64,000 nt of DNA from Sarcocystis neurona (taxonomy: Eukaryota > Apicomplexa > Conoidasida > Eucoccidiorida > Sarcocystidae). The stretch is taken from the NCBI GenBank assembly GCA_000727475.1, contig KL647304.1, forward strand, positions 226,272 to 290,271. Direction: 5' to 3'. Below, one piece after another: positions 51,201 through 60,100 of the stretch; the first letter of the stretch is position 1, and every line of letters starts with the position of its first letter. Under the pieces are notes generated by a model, which had not been told where the DNA came from, ran no database searches, and saw nothing but the letters and a program-made list of their open reading frames with translations. A program made the translations under genes and the position numbers.

Positions 51201-52359
51201 GCCAGCACCAGCGTCACCACTGCCAACAGCAGCAGCAGAAACCGCAAGCCCAGCAGCACCAAAAGTTGGATCACATCCGCAAGACGCACACACAGCAACC
51301 GGAAACGAAGGAGCAGCGAACGTAGGAAAATACAGAAGCGGCTGTTGACTGCAGTAAGACGAGGGCCGAACAGCACCAGAAACGGTAGGAGTGACACACT
51401 GCAGCTGCAGCAGCAAGAAACGCTGCAGCGGAAGCGAGGGGACGCCGCTGGCGTGGGCCCTAGGTGAGCTCGATACCAACGTTGGTGCTTCTCTCAATAC
51501 TCGTATTCCCCCGCAACGGCAACAAGACACAGCAGCAGGATGACACGGCTGCCACAGCAGCAGCGGGATCCGAAGCGACGTTTGCAGCACCAGCAGCGAG
51601 AAGAGCAGCGGCAACAGCACCACGCGTATCGCAACATTGAGTCCGGTGGGGGAAGGGGCGGGGGTTCAGCCCGGCAGCATGTCCTTTGCTGTAGTCTCTT
51701 ATACGGCAGCCCAGCATGAAAACAGCGACACCGGTACAGCAGCGCGTCCTTCACTATGGACCAAAAAGACAAGGCCGCAGTTTGCCCGTGCTAAAGTTGC
51801 TAGGGAAGCTTTCAACGGTCGAAGCGCACAGGTAACTGCAACAGATGACACAGGGATAATTCTCTCTCTCTCTCTCTTTCCCTTTCTCCACAGGGCACGC
51901 ACCACTTCATAGATGGAAAGTCACCCGCATGCTTCCCTTCATGCACGTGCTTCAACTGCAAACCGCAGCACGTCGTCTCTGAAAGCGGCAGCAGCAGCAG
52001 CAGAGAGGCGTCGGCAGTAGACACAGAGAAGAGACATAGACGCACTGGTAGACGCACTGGTTGGGAGAGGACTGCTTTGGCCGTGGGGAAGAGGAGAAAA
52101 AAACGACCGTGCTGCTCCTGCTAAGATGACGAGACTTTTGCTTGCAACACTGTCGTATACGGTACTGCCTGGTCAAGTTACGGAGGCAAGGGCAGCAGAC
52201 GAGACACAGAAAGAAAGCAGCAGCAGCATCTCCAGACGGCGGACGCAAACGACGGGGCGTGGCAGGCCCAGACGCATGCACAAACGTTGACCGCGAAAGT
52301 GCGGAAGTGAACCGGTGTCGCGTTAACATTTCCGTCGCAAGTAGCAGAGGAGTGGACAT
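37693..52359 (-). CDS. Polycystin/PKD2-type TRP cation channel, gene B (multi-exon)
   Basis: Probable membrane cation (Ca2+) channel of the TRPP family. Model exons in order are 52359-52161 (doubtful), 51835-51705 (weak), 51018-50688, 49913-49765, 48427-48211, 44112-43933, 41484-41072 and 39219-37693. All junction phases agree, giving about 1048 residues. Domains in order: cytosolic N-terminus with charged and Tyr/Gln-rich segments; TM1 in the 48.4-kb exon; extracellular TOP domain with several N-glycosylation sequons across the 44.1- and 41.5-kb exons; TM2-TM6 and pore in the last exon; and a C-terminal coiled coil. The pore reads [15 protein letters not shown], where human PKD2 has LGD. The last five exons are solid and the 5' end is not. 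Gene A lies immediately upstream on the same strand. Coccidian relatives such as the Toxoplasma TRPP-like channels are the likely family. Confidence 0.75.
39220..41071 (-). other. Intron of gene B containing the composition boundary
   Basis: On the sense strand the donor half (40340-41071) is strongly purine-rich (plus strand TC-rich). A TA/TATG microsatellite follows at 40199-40254. The last part, toward the acceptor, is plain sequence. A hairpin (TGCAAACG at 39317-39324 with CGTTTGCA at 39331-39338) lies close to the acceptor. Confidence 0.7.
40199..40254. repeat. CT/TA/TATG microsatellite
   Basis: TCTCTCTCTATATATATATATATG followed by TATG/CATA steps. It is the first long simple-sequence tract met when reading from the left end. 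Confidence 0.85.
41072..41484 (-). CDS. Gene B exon, main part of the extracellular polycystin (TOP) domain
   Basis: Acceptor TCTCTCCTGCAG and donor GGC|GTAAGA give 413 bp, phase 1 to phase 0. Two tracts match the family layout: [14 protein letters not shown] (the position of PKD2's IRQLRV strand) and [12 protein letters not shown] followed by CCISF (the FIDFSVYN...VEF strands). Two NAT sequons are present. Confidence 0.85.
41485..43932 (-). other. Intron of gene B with a long polypyrimidine sense-strand tract
   Basis: From 41590 to about 43060 the plus strand is GA-rich (GAGAGA, GAAGAAGAAG), so the transcript is pyrimidine-rich all the way to the acceptor at 41485. The T-poor or A-poor composition removes stops and leaves long spurious frames on both strands. 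From 43100 to 43900 it is mixed sequence. Confidence 0.7.
43933..44112 (-). CDS. Gene B exon, first part of the extracellular polycystin (TOP) domain
   Basis: Acceptor TGCCCCTGCAG and donor AAAG|GTACGA give 180 bp with phase 1 at both ends. It contains [11 protein letters not shown], the position of the conserved W-containing start of the PKD2 TOP domain, and the sequons NFS, NTT and NLT, consistent with a lumenal or extracellular location. Confidence 0.85.
44113..45340. repeat. Interrupted CAG/AGC array (CTG on the sense strand)
   Basis: Many short AGC/CAG runs separated by a few bases, for example near 44530-44580, 45105-45140 and 45250-45330. It lies directly before the 44.1-kb splice acceptor of gene B. 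Confidence 0.85.
45546..45970. repeat. TA/TATG/TCTC microsatellite
   Basis: About 400 bp of ATATAC, TATATG and pure TA runs with short TCTCTC interruptions. It is the longest AT-rich simple-sequence tract in the window. Confidence 0.9.
46240..46620. repeat. CA/TA microsatellite cluster
   Basis: CACACA, ACATATAT and TATCTATC runs inside the large intron of gene B. Confidence 0.8.
47709..48170. repeat. TA and ACAT/CACA microsatellites
   Basis: TA runs at 47709-47800 and (ACAT)n/(CACA)n at 48040-48150, inside the large intron close to its donor. Confidence 0.8.
48211..48427 (-). CDS. Gene B exon carrying TM1
   Basis: Acceptor CTCCCTGCACAG and donor CTTG|GTATAT give 217 bp, phase 0 to phase 1. 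It encodes [19 protein letters not shown], the first membrane helix ([15 protein letters not shown]), and the start of the extracellular region, ending [12 protein letters not shown]. Confidence 0.8.
48435..49100. repeat. Interrupted CAG/AGC array (CTG on the sense strand)
   Basis: Dense AGC units before the acceptor of the TM1 exon of gene B. All plus-strand frames through it give Ser, Ala or Gln runs. Confidence 0.85.
49280..49470. repeat. GTAT/GTGT microsatellite
   Basis: Alternating (GTAT)n, (GT)n and ATATAC runs within an intron of gene B. Confidence 0.85.
49765..49913 (-). CDS. Gene B exon, Tyr/Gln-rich segment
   Basis: Acceptor TTTCTTTTTTTGCAG and donor AGA|GTGAGA give 149 bp. The two leading bases complete the Ala codon begun in the previous exon. 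It encodes a low-complexity stretch, [14 protein letters not shown]... with runs such as YYYYPQQY, ending in [10 protein letters not shown]. It is a cytosolic insert just before TM1. The composition resembles prion-like or condensate-forming segments. Confidence 0.75.
49914..50687 (-). other. Intron of gene B
   Basis: Next to the acceptor (49930-50200) lies a plus-strand CAG array that includes a local repeat of GAAGCAGCCGC(T/G)G(A/G)C-type 15-mers at 50006-50110. CA and TATA microsatellites follow at 50284-50400, then plain sequence to the donor. Confidence 0.65.
50006..50115. repeat. 15-bp tandem repeat
   Basis: About seven copies of a 15-bp unit close to AAGCAGCCGCTGGCG lie head to tail, with small changes (ACAAAG, GCAAAG variants). 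It sits inside the CAG-rich part of an intron of gene B and appears to be a CAG array that has expanded at a higher-order period. Confidence 0.8.
50688..51018 (-). CDS. Gene B exon, charged N-terminal segment
   Basis: Acceptor GCTTGCTGTTGCAG and donor GCTG|GTAAAG give 331 bp, phase 0 to phase 1. It encodes [20 protein letters not shown]..., then an acidic patch, a strongly basic cluster ([11 protein letters not shown]), another acidic run (EEEEDEM), and [20 protein letters not shown]. It is cytosolic by position. The basic cluster could be a lipid- or trafficking-related motif, which is inference only. Confidence 0.7.
51019..51704 (-). other. Intron of gene B with CAG/CTG array
   Basis: Nearly its whole length consists of CAG/AGC units on the plus strand, i.e. 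CTG/GCT on the sense strand, running up to the acceptor TGCTGTTGCAG at 51019. Confidence 0.6.
51705..51835 (-). CDS. Possible gene B exon (N-terminal cytosolic)
   Basis: Lies between an acceptor TCTGTTGCAG and a donor GCC|GTATAAG. It starts in phase 1 and ends in phase 0, which matches the following exon. It encodes 43 residues ([20 protein letters not shown]...). A second open frame across the same bases contains [12 protein letters not shown] but ends in the wrong phase at this donor. No domain was recognised. Confidence 0.4.
52161..52359 (-). CDS. Tentative first coding exon of gene B
   Basis: An ATG at 52359 opens a frame ([12 protein letters not shown]...) that reaches a possible donor C|GTATAC at 52160 in phase 1. 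That phase fits the next proposed exon. The segment is Ser/Thr/Arg-rich with a small hydrophobic Cys-containing stretch (FLCLVCC). The frame stays open upstream of the ATG as far as a stop near 52443, with possible acceptors CTAG and ATAG, so this may instead be an internal exon. An alternative exon at about 52000 (frame containing [17 protein letters not shown]) fits the same phase. Confidence 0.3.
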
Positions 52360-53811
52360 GAAGAAGCCGCAGGAGAAAGGAGTGAAGGGCAGAGTGTCTA
52401 TGCACCGGCGTCTACGTTGGTGTATGTTGAGGTGACTATGAAGCTAGGGATCTACAAAGAAGTTCGAAAACGTTCCGTGATAAAGTACGGGCGCGCACGA
52501 AACACAGCTGACCAAAATAATGTACAACTTCACGTATACAAGGCGACGACGATTTACCCAAACAAGTGAATGTTTGTGGACACAAACGTGTGGAAGAAGG
52601 CCTCTCCTCCATATTTCTTGCAGCGGAACTGCATAAAACGCACTTTGATCCGCGCGTGCAGGCGCGCGTAAGAAAAGTGCCTACACGGGTCTCCCCGGCC
52701 ACACCAGGTTTCGACGCACGAGACACACGAGGCAAGAGGAGGCCGAGTGAGAGAGGGTGGACACGAACAAAGAAGAGAGAGCGAGACAGAGAGAGGAGAG
52801 GAGACAGAGGAAGGACAGCAAAAGAGAGGAGAGGAAAGGGAGGAAACGCAAACCACACGGGCCTCAAAGGAGTGACACATATTATTTGTAGAGGAAGAGG
52901 AGGTAGCGGGGAACACAAGAAGGCAGTGAGGACAAAGGAAAACGAGACGAAATGAAGCGGGCAGGGGCAAAGAAAAAGGAGGACGTGCGAAGGGGGACGG
53001 GGAAAGAAAGGAGGCAACAGGAAGAAGACAAGAAAAAGAAAGGGGAGGACAAAGACGTGAAAGTAACCGGGACTGCGGACGCGAAGCCGAAGAAACAGGG
53101 AAAGGGGGAAACGCGCAGAAAGGAAGTAAGGAGAGTGGGAAAGACGAGGAGAATAGAGACAAGAAAGCGTGGCCGTCGCGCTTTTTTTATCTCCGGAGAG
53201 CGCCTTGAACGGCAGCAGAGAAGAGCCGCGCAGGGACGAAGCGGCCAACAGCTCAGAGAGGGCGCCCAGCACGGCGGCAAGGAGGAGGAGGCGCAGGAGG
53301 AGATGACGGGGGAGAAGACGGAACGAGTAAGAAGCGGGACGCGACAGAGAACAATATCTACAACCAGCAGAAGATGCACGAACAGCACAAAAGGAGGGGA
53401 CGGAGGAAAAGCGGAAGACGAGGACAGCTCCCGAAGTTGCGGAACGCGAGGGAGGGCAAGGTTATAGAAGCCAAAGTTCAAGGGAAACAGCAGCAGATGA
53501 ACACCAGACACACGAGGACAGAAGAAAAAACGGAGGACGAGGAGGAGGCGGGCAGAAAATGCAGTGACAAGACAGAGAGGAAGCAAATAAATAAAAGCAA
53601 AGAAAACGGGAGAGCAAATTCAGTTCCTGGAAAGGGAACTGATACACGACGCGCAAACGTCATCTCTTCTTCTTTCTGCTTTTCTCGCTTTTTCTCCTGC
53701 TCTTTCTTCTCTTCTTGCTCTATCTGAACTTCATGCTGCCTCCCCTCTTTTCTGCTGTTTTTTTGTCGTATTGCCCAAGTCCTCTTGCTCTGCTTCGTGC
53801 TCTCTCCCCTC
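52360..53811. other. Spacer between genes A and B with intron-like composition
   Basis: Going along the minus strand from gene A, it begins purine-rich (53811-53640) and then becomes a long pyrimidine-rich tract (53640-52720). After about 280 bp of plain sequence it reaches possible acceptors (TTTGTAG, CCCTAG, CATAG) at 52440-52460. That order matches the confirmed introns of these genes. I see no recognisable promoter or polyadenylation signal in it. Confidence 0.55.
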
Positions 53812-54163
53812 TCAGCTTCCTGCCCTTTCCCGGTTCTCCCTCCTGCTTTTTCCTCTTCTTCTCTTTCGTTTTCTTTCCGCTCCTTCGCACTTTCGCTGGT
53901 GCTGAGAAGTGCTGCGGATGTTGCTGACCGCCTCGCGCTCGTCAGAGCCTTGCTGCTTCGCGACGGAGCGCTGCATCTCAGCAGCACAGACGTCGTAGGT
54001 TTTGAGCACGAGAGCGGCAAGGACGTTGAAGAAGAGAAAAGAGAAAAGAACGAAGAGAGGGACGAAGAAAAGTGAAGCGAAGGCCGGCGAGTCGTCTACG
54101 ACGCGGTAGACTGGGAAGTTTCCTGCAGCTCCTCCGAGGACATACGCAGCGGACGTGATAAGG
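53812..54163 (-). CDS. Gene A last exon: pore helix, filter, TM6 and cytosolic tail
   Basis: Acceptor CTCTTTCTGCAG. The first base completes the AG left by the previous exon to give Ser. It encodes LITSAAYVLGGAAGNF (pore helix and filter), VVDDSPAF, TM6 (SLFFVPLFVLFSFLFFNVL), then KTYDVCAAEMQRSVAKQQ and a Lys/Arg-rich end to a stop at 53812. The last 27 or so codons are in purine-rich, intron-like sequence, so a donor AAA|GTGCGA at 53890 is an alternative end. Confidence 0.8.
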
Positions 54164-57100
54164 CTGCAGAAAGAGAGACAAAACGACAGCACGGCCGCAG
54201 CAATAGACGACGTGAGAGTTCGGGAGACAGAGAGGTGAACGGCAGCGAGAAAGAAAAGGCGCACGCAAACCAACGCACAGAGAAGCCTTGCAGCCGGCGG
54301 CGAGAAGGACGACGAGAAGTTTGAGAGTGGCGGGGAGAAGACCCAGACACGAACAGGGAGAGAAAACAGGAATGCCAACAAAAGGCCATACAACTCGGAA
54401 GACGTAAAACCCTTCCGGTGGTCGACAAAATCAGAGAGACGCACAATGGAGGAGGTGCGTGTATGCGTGTGTGCGTGTGGAATAGGAGCAAGAGAAAGAG
54501 CCATAGAGGACGGGGGAAGAACAGAAGCCAACAGGAAAACGACAAAAGCGGGCGGAGTGCCGAGCGGTGCAGACAGAGGGAGAGACACAGACACATATAT
54601 ATATATATATATATGAGGAGAAAGCGGGAAGACACCCGTCACAGAGAAGGGAGGGAGGAGCAATTCGAAAGATGAGAAGAAAAAGGAAGAGAGAGATGGA
54701 GAGACGAAGAAAAAACAGAAGGAAGCCCTCAACTGAGACTCACAGACGCAGAATCGGAGCGAGACGGCGGAGCCGGACGGTTCGCGCAGTACACAAGCAG
54801 CAGCGACGAGGAGAGACACCAGAGGGAGCAGAAAAAGAAAACAGAGGAAATGAACACGAAGACGAAAGGCGAGAGACAGAGAGAGAGAGGAAAGGGGAAA
54901 TAAGACAGAAGGAGACGAGAAGGAACACCGGGAAGCAAATGGCGATGACGCAACGTATGTAAGGAGCAGCGACACAAAGAGGTAACGTGCGAACTGGCCA
55001 GGACACACGACGATCTGCGAAAGAAGAAGGCAGCTGAAAAAACTGCTGCTCATCTCTGTGTCACTGCTAGCGGGGGTCTACAGGGTGAAGTAGAGGTGGA
55101 TGTGACATGCGTCTTGTCCTAGACTCGCACACCCACACACACACACAAACAGATGCTCGCCCGCAGGGGCTCCCCACGTGTACAAACACGCAGGCCCAAA
55201 GATCCGCGTGTGTGTGTATATATATTTATATATTTAAATACAAATATATATTCGTATACGCGGACATATGTATATATAGAAGTGTATACACGCATACGTA
55301 TATATATATATACATATACATCTTAGTTTATGAAACGTAGAGAGACAGACACCAGCACACAGGTCCCCAGGTACCGGCAGTCCGTCAGAGAAAGTAAAGA
55401 GGCAAGTTCTCGTGCTCATCCAGACAATCTGCTGCTCTGCAGCGACCGCAACGGTTCAACCGACACAGAAGGCTTGCCCAGAAGACACAGACAACAACGG
55501 GGCCGGGGCAGAAAGAAAGAGAGAGACGGACAAAGGAAAGCAGAAGTGAAGGACTCATCACGTGGACTTCTACGTGTTCAAACGCCGGATGTCGCACGGT
55601 TGTGGACAAGATCACTTTTTTGGGCCTACGCCCACACGCAAAAACACATCGAGATGCATTTCTTCGAAAGATTACACTTCCGCGAATATGTGGGTGTATG
55701 TATCAGCATCCGTGCGCATGCACGCGCACGCACGTCGCTGCCACAAATTCGTCAATTTGGTGGACAGAGAGGCTCTCAGGCACTCAGAGACGGCCACGGA
55801 AGAAGAGTTTTTCGCACGACCGACCCCCTGCAGCAGCAACCTGAAGAAGTACGAAGGAGGAAGACCGCCTCTCTCATCTTTCACGACGCACGCACAAACG
55901 TGGGACGACAGAGACCTGATCATCGAGCAGCCCCAATATGCGTCCCTACACACGTACACAAACGCAGAGAAAACAGACACGCGTCTCTGCAAGGGCCCCC
56001 CTTCCACGATCAATTTATTCTAAAGAAAAACTTCTTTAACGTTGGGTGCCACGCGGATAATGCTCCGATCTATCAATTCCACATTAAACGTCAGAAAACG
56101 ACACCGCTAGGAAGGTCCTGCTCTTGCAGCTGCGTCGGCCGCAGCACCGGTCGGAAGCCGTCGTTCGGATGCACGCATGCGAAGGCATCACGTGTAAACA
56201 CGCGCGTGCGTATGCTGCTCGAACACTACACATCCCTGTCTCTCTGCAGCTGGAAAGAACGTCGTCGTTGAGAGGAAGGAGAGATGACTTCCCAACGGCT
56301 GGAAACTTCTGACGTTTCGAACAGCAGCAGCACAGCAGGCGGCAAAAAAACGGACTCTCACACACCCACGCCGTCCGATGCGTGCCCTCTTCAAGTCGCA
56401 GGAACAGTCCATTGCACGCGATGAAGACACACATACACACACACGTCGCTGCAACACATGCATACGGCGACACACGAGGGGCCCTGAAAGAAGGGGAGAA
56501 TAAAAATCGACAGTGCGGCTGCAACGCGTACGCAGGGGCAGGAAATGCATCTTCAGACGTGGAGAATGAAGTGGACCCTGTGCCACTGGGGGGAAGTCTT
56601 TCACTCGTCTCCCACCAGTTGCCGAGCGGGTACAGGCAAATGCGCACACACCCATGCATGAGCGTGTCTATCCTTGTAGTAGAAAAACAGATACACACGC
56701 GCGTGGACAGCCTCTCTGAACGTATGTGTGTGTATCTGTAGATGATTTCTTAACGGGACGGACGTACACACACATGCGTGTGCAGGTGCGCTTACGGTAA
56801 GCATATGATGGGCTACGCGTCTAGATATACACGTATGTATATATGTGGGTGTATATATTTGATCTGCGTGCAGAGTACATATACGACGTACACGTCCACC
56901 CGCGTGCAAACACACAGAAATATCCAAGCCGCCCACGTTGGCGAATATGCTGTCCTATACACGTACTGCTGCAAATATATAGACGTGTAGAGTGAGGCAG
57001 GGACAGAGAGAGAGAAACAGACCACCGCGATGCGATAAACGCTGACAGGAAAATTCCCCTGTTAGCTACGGACGCGCAGCAGCAACTTCATCACAAGGAA

Positions 57101-60100
57101 ATACGCCTTCGCTGAGGCACACATCGGCATTAGACATGCACGTGTACATATACATATATATATATATATATATATGTCTGCGTGTACGTATGTATATATA
57201 CATATATATATACATATATATGTATGTATGTATACAATAATGCTTGCATAGGTCTAGATATTTGCACACTTCCATATACGTATACAGAGATATGTTTGTT
57301 TATGTTTGCGTAGATTCAGGTAGCGTTGCTCATACAGAGGAGCACACAAATAAGTCTGCTTTTGGACAGGGTATACATGCATGCCGGGAAGAGTATGCAC
57401 ACCTGCTGTAGTAGCCGCTGAACGCAGCGTCATCCACTCCCAGAGTTATGTTTCCCATAGCGACGAAGAGCAGCAGCACCACGAGGAAATATAGAACGCA
57501 CGTAATGACAGGGAGCAGCAGCTTCTTGAGTGTCCAGTCCATCAGTTTCGCCGCGGATCCTCCCCATATCTGCAGATATCTGGGAAGTCAGAGGGAGAGA
57601 GACCGAGGAAAACAGGGAAGCGAAAAGCCGTAGGGACGAGGCAGACGGGCGGGACGCGGAAGAGATACAACAGAGAGAGGCTGGAAAAGGTGAGTAGAGG
57701 AAGGGAATGAACATGTGGAAACACAGCACAAAAAAGATGTCACGCAGATTGCTGAAGATAACGTGGGCAGTTGCTTATCCTTGTAGCACAGGAGGAAGCC
57801 CACCAAGACACTCACAACAGCGTCAACCAAGGCAGCAGCAACAGCACTCCCCCGCAGCCACTTCGGCTCTATCAGCTGCTGCAGCAGCAAGGACAGCTGC
57901 GCCAAACCTAGCAACAGCAGTAACAGCAGAAGCATCGGGTGCTTCAGCAGACACAGCAGCTACGGCAAGCAAGGCAGCAGCACCACCAGCAATACCAGAC
58001 AGAGCAACAGCAGCAGCAACACAAGTGGCAGCAAAGGCAATATAAAGAGGTCCGCGTGCGTCGAAGCACGACAGATGCATTACTTACACAAATATGAGCG
58101 CGCACTCAAGCGACAGTTACACACGTATACACGTGAGAGTTCCGCCCTCTGGGCAAAGCCTATATAACTGACGTCGACCTTTCTGCGTCTAGCGCGACAC
58201 TTCTAGGAGGAGACTGCACGCGAGGAGGACGCGCACAAGTGGTGAAAGTCTCTACACCGCGTGTCACTCTATAGAAGTGTATGGCAATTTTTTCTCTTAA
58301 ATATCTATGGGTACACACTTCTCTGTGTGTGTATACGTGTTGTTCCAGCGCACCTGACCATGAGTACACAACTGGCGACAATAGCGATAGCAGCTGCGGA
58401 AGCGAAACGTTGGGCAGCAGTAGCGGCAGCAGCGACAGCAGCGCCAACTTCGTTCAGCTGCGTTCGCATGTCGGCGTTGAGCAGTGACGACTGAGGAAGG
58501 AAGCTGCCGTCCGAACTCTCCAGCCGCGTGACCTCGGGAATGTTGTGCGGTATGAACGTGAGAGCAAAAAAGAGAAACGTGAGAAGCACCAGCAGCAGCT
58601 GCAGACACCCGAAGAGCCTCCACCAGTCGGAGACGTAGTGCTTCCACGACTGCAGACGCCTCAGCCTCAGCAGCTCGTATCCGACGTGCAGCAGCAGCAG
58701 CAGCACCGCAGCACCGAGACTCCCGAACCGCAGCCCGGCGCTATGTTGCTTCACTCCTAACGACGTGCGGGTCCAGACTTCTGCTGGCAACACAGAGCCT
58801 GCAGTTTTGTACTCAATCGCACGCAGCAACGAAAAGGAAACGTATACAAACACACACAGGCATGCGCAGACACAGAGCGACACACACACAGACGCCTCCC
58901 CAGTACCCCCCCCCGCCCACAGGTACACACGCACATGCGTACATACGCGCATACATGCAAAAATACATACATACACATCCACACATAATTAACACGAAAA
59001 ACAGTTGGAGACTATACTAGACCGAGACGCACGTGCCTCTGTTGCTGCTCCGCCTTCTCTACCCCCTCTCCTCTTGTGGACGCTGCACTTCTTTCTCTAT
59101 TGCGGTTCTCGTATGCTAGAGTGGCCCACTTTATTCCCCTAAGTGGCTGTCACGAGCCCTGCCTCGCTCTTACGGCTACCGACGCATTCCTGGCGATGTT
59201 GTTGCTGATGCTGTTCCTCCTTTTCCTCCAAACTTTCCCGCAACTGAACCTCCCGCCGTACCCCCCGCCTCCCTCCTGCTGCTGCTGCTCTCGCTTTTTC
59301 TCCGCTTTCCATCAGCGCTTTTCTTTCCCTATGTGCAAGAGAAGCAGAACGAGCAGCAGCACGATCGTTGTCGGCAGACTCCGTAGCTTCTTTGACTGTC
59401 GCAGGAGCGACAGCAACAGCCGCGTGCTCGTCAGAAACAGCAGCCGGAGACTCTGTAGTACAACGTCTACAACGCGTGCTTCAGCAGCAGCCCAGAAAGC
59501 AGCAGCAGCAGCAGGTCACCTCCCTCGCTCGGGCACCAGCCCATTCTCTGATTGCAGCAGTTGCAACAGCGAGTCTTAACATTCACCAGCAACAGCAACG
59601 CTCTTTGCCAGCTGCAGTAGCAATCTTCCCGCGAAGAAACAGAAGCAGCACGTCCTTTCTCAGTACAGGTGTACAGCTGCAATAGCAGCACAACCGCGAA
59701 CGGAAAGCACCATCAGCGGGGCAACATCTTTGTCACGATCCGAAACACCAGGAACACCAGCAGCACCGTCTCAGTTTTCCTCGTAGGCAAGCGCAACTTG
59801 AGCAGCACAGCGTGTTTGCCGTGGGCAGCAACAGCACCCGCCAGAGCGGCTGGGGCAGCAACAACATCAACAAATCTTTACGCTCTGCTGTATCTGGTCC
59901 AGTGTGTTCCTCACGTTTTACTGTATGTGCAGAGCAGCAGAACCCTCTGTAGACCTCTCACTTGCACCCGGACAGACAGCGAAACGGCGCAACAGAGGAC
60001 GTGACCTTCGGGGACAGCCGCAGCAGCGGTAGGTCGCTCGTTACGTAGTCAACCCCCTCCGTGTGTTTCTACAAGAGCACCCTCAGCAGCAACGTACGTT

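Larger units (their letters stand above)
54164..57402 (-). other. 3.2-kb intron of gene A
   Basis: On the sense strand it ends in a long pyrimidine tract (54164-54960 is GA-rich on plus). TA microsatellites lie at 54592-54615, 55215-55325 and 57145-57240, with mixed CA/TA at 56760-56990. A 313-codon plus-strand frame (55330-56271) runs through T-poor sequence without recognised motifs. Confidence 0.65.

Noticed and set aside
51696..51780. Minus frame [24 protein letters not shown] as the coding frame of the 51.7-kb exon
   Set aside because: It reaches the GTATAAG donor in phase 2, which does not fit the phase-0 start of the next exon; the other frame does fit.
51950..52057. Cys-containing minus frame ([17 protein letters not shown]) as a possible zinc finger
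   Set aside because: The Cys/His spacing fits no finger I know. It is kept only as an alternative first exon of gene B.
54380..54450. Minus-strand GFTSSELYGLLLAFLFSLPV, which looks like a pore helix
   Set aside because: The confirmed exons at 57403 and 54163 join in phase directly across it and supply the real pore helix, so it is intronic coincidence.
55330..56271. 313-codon plus-strand frame
   Set aside because: It lies in T-poor intronic sequence where stops are rare, overlaps other long frames on both strands, and shows no domain. A nested gene cannot be fully excluded without transcripts.
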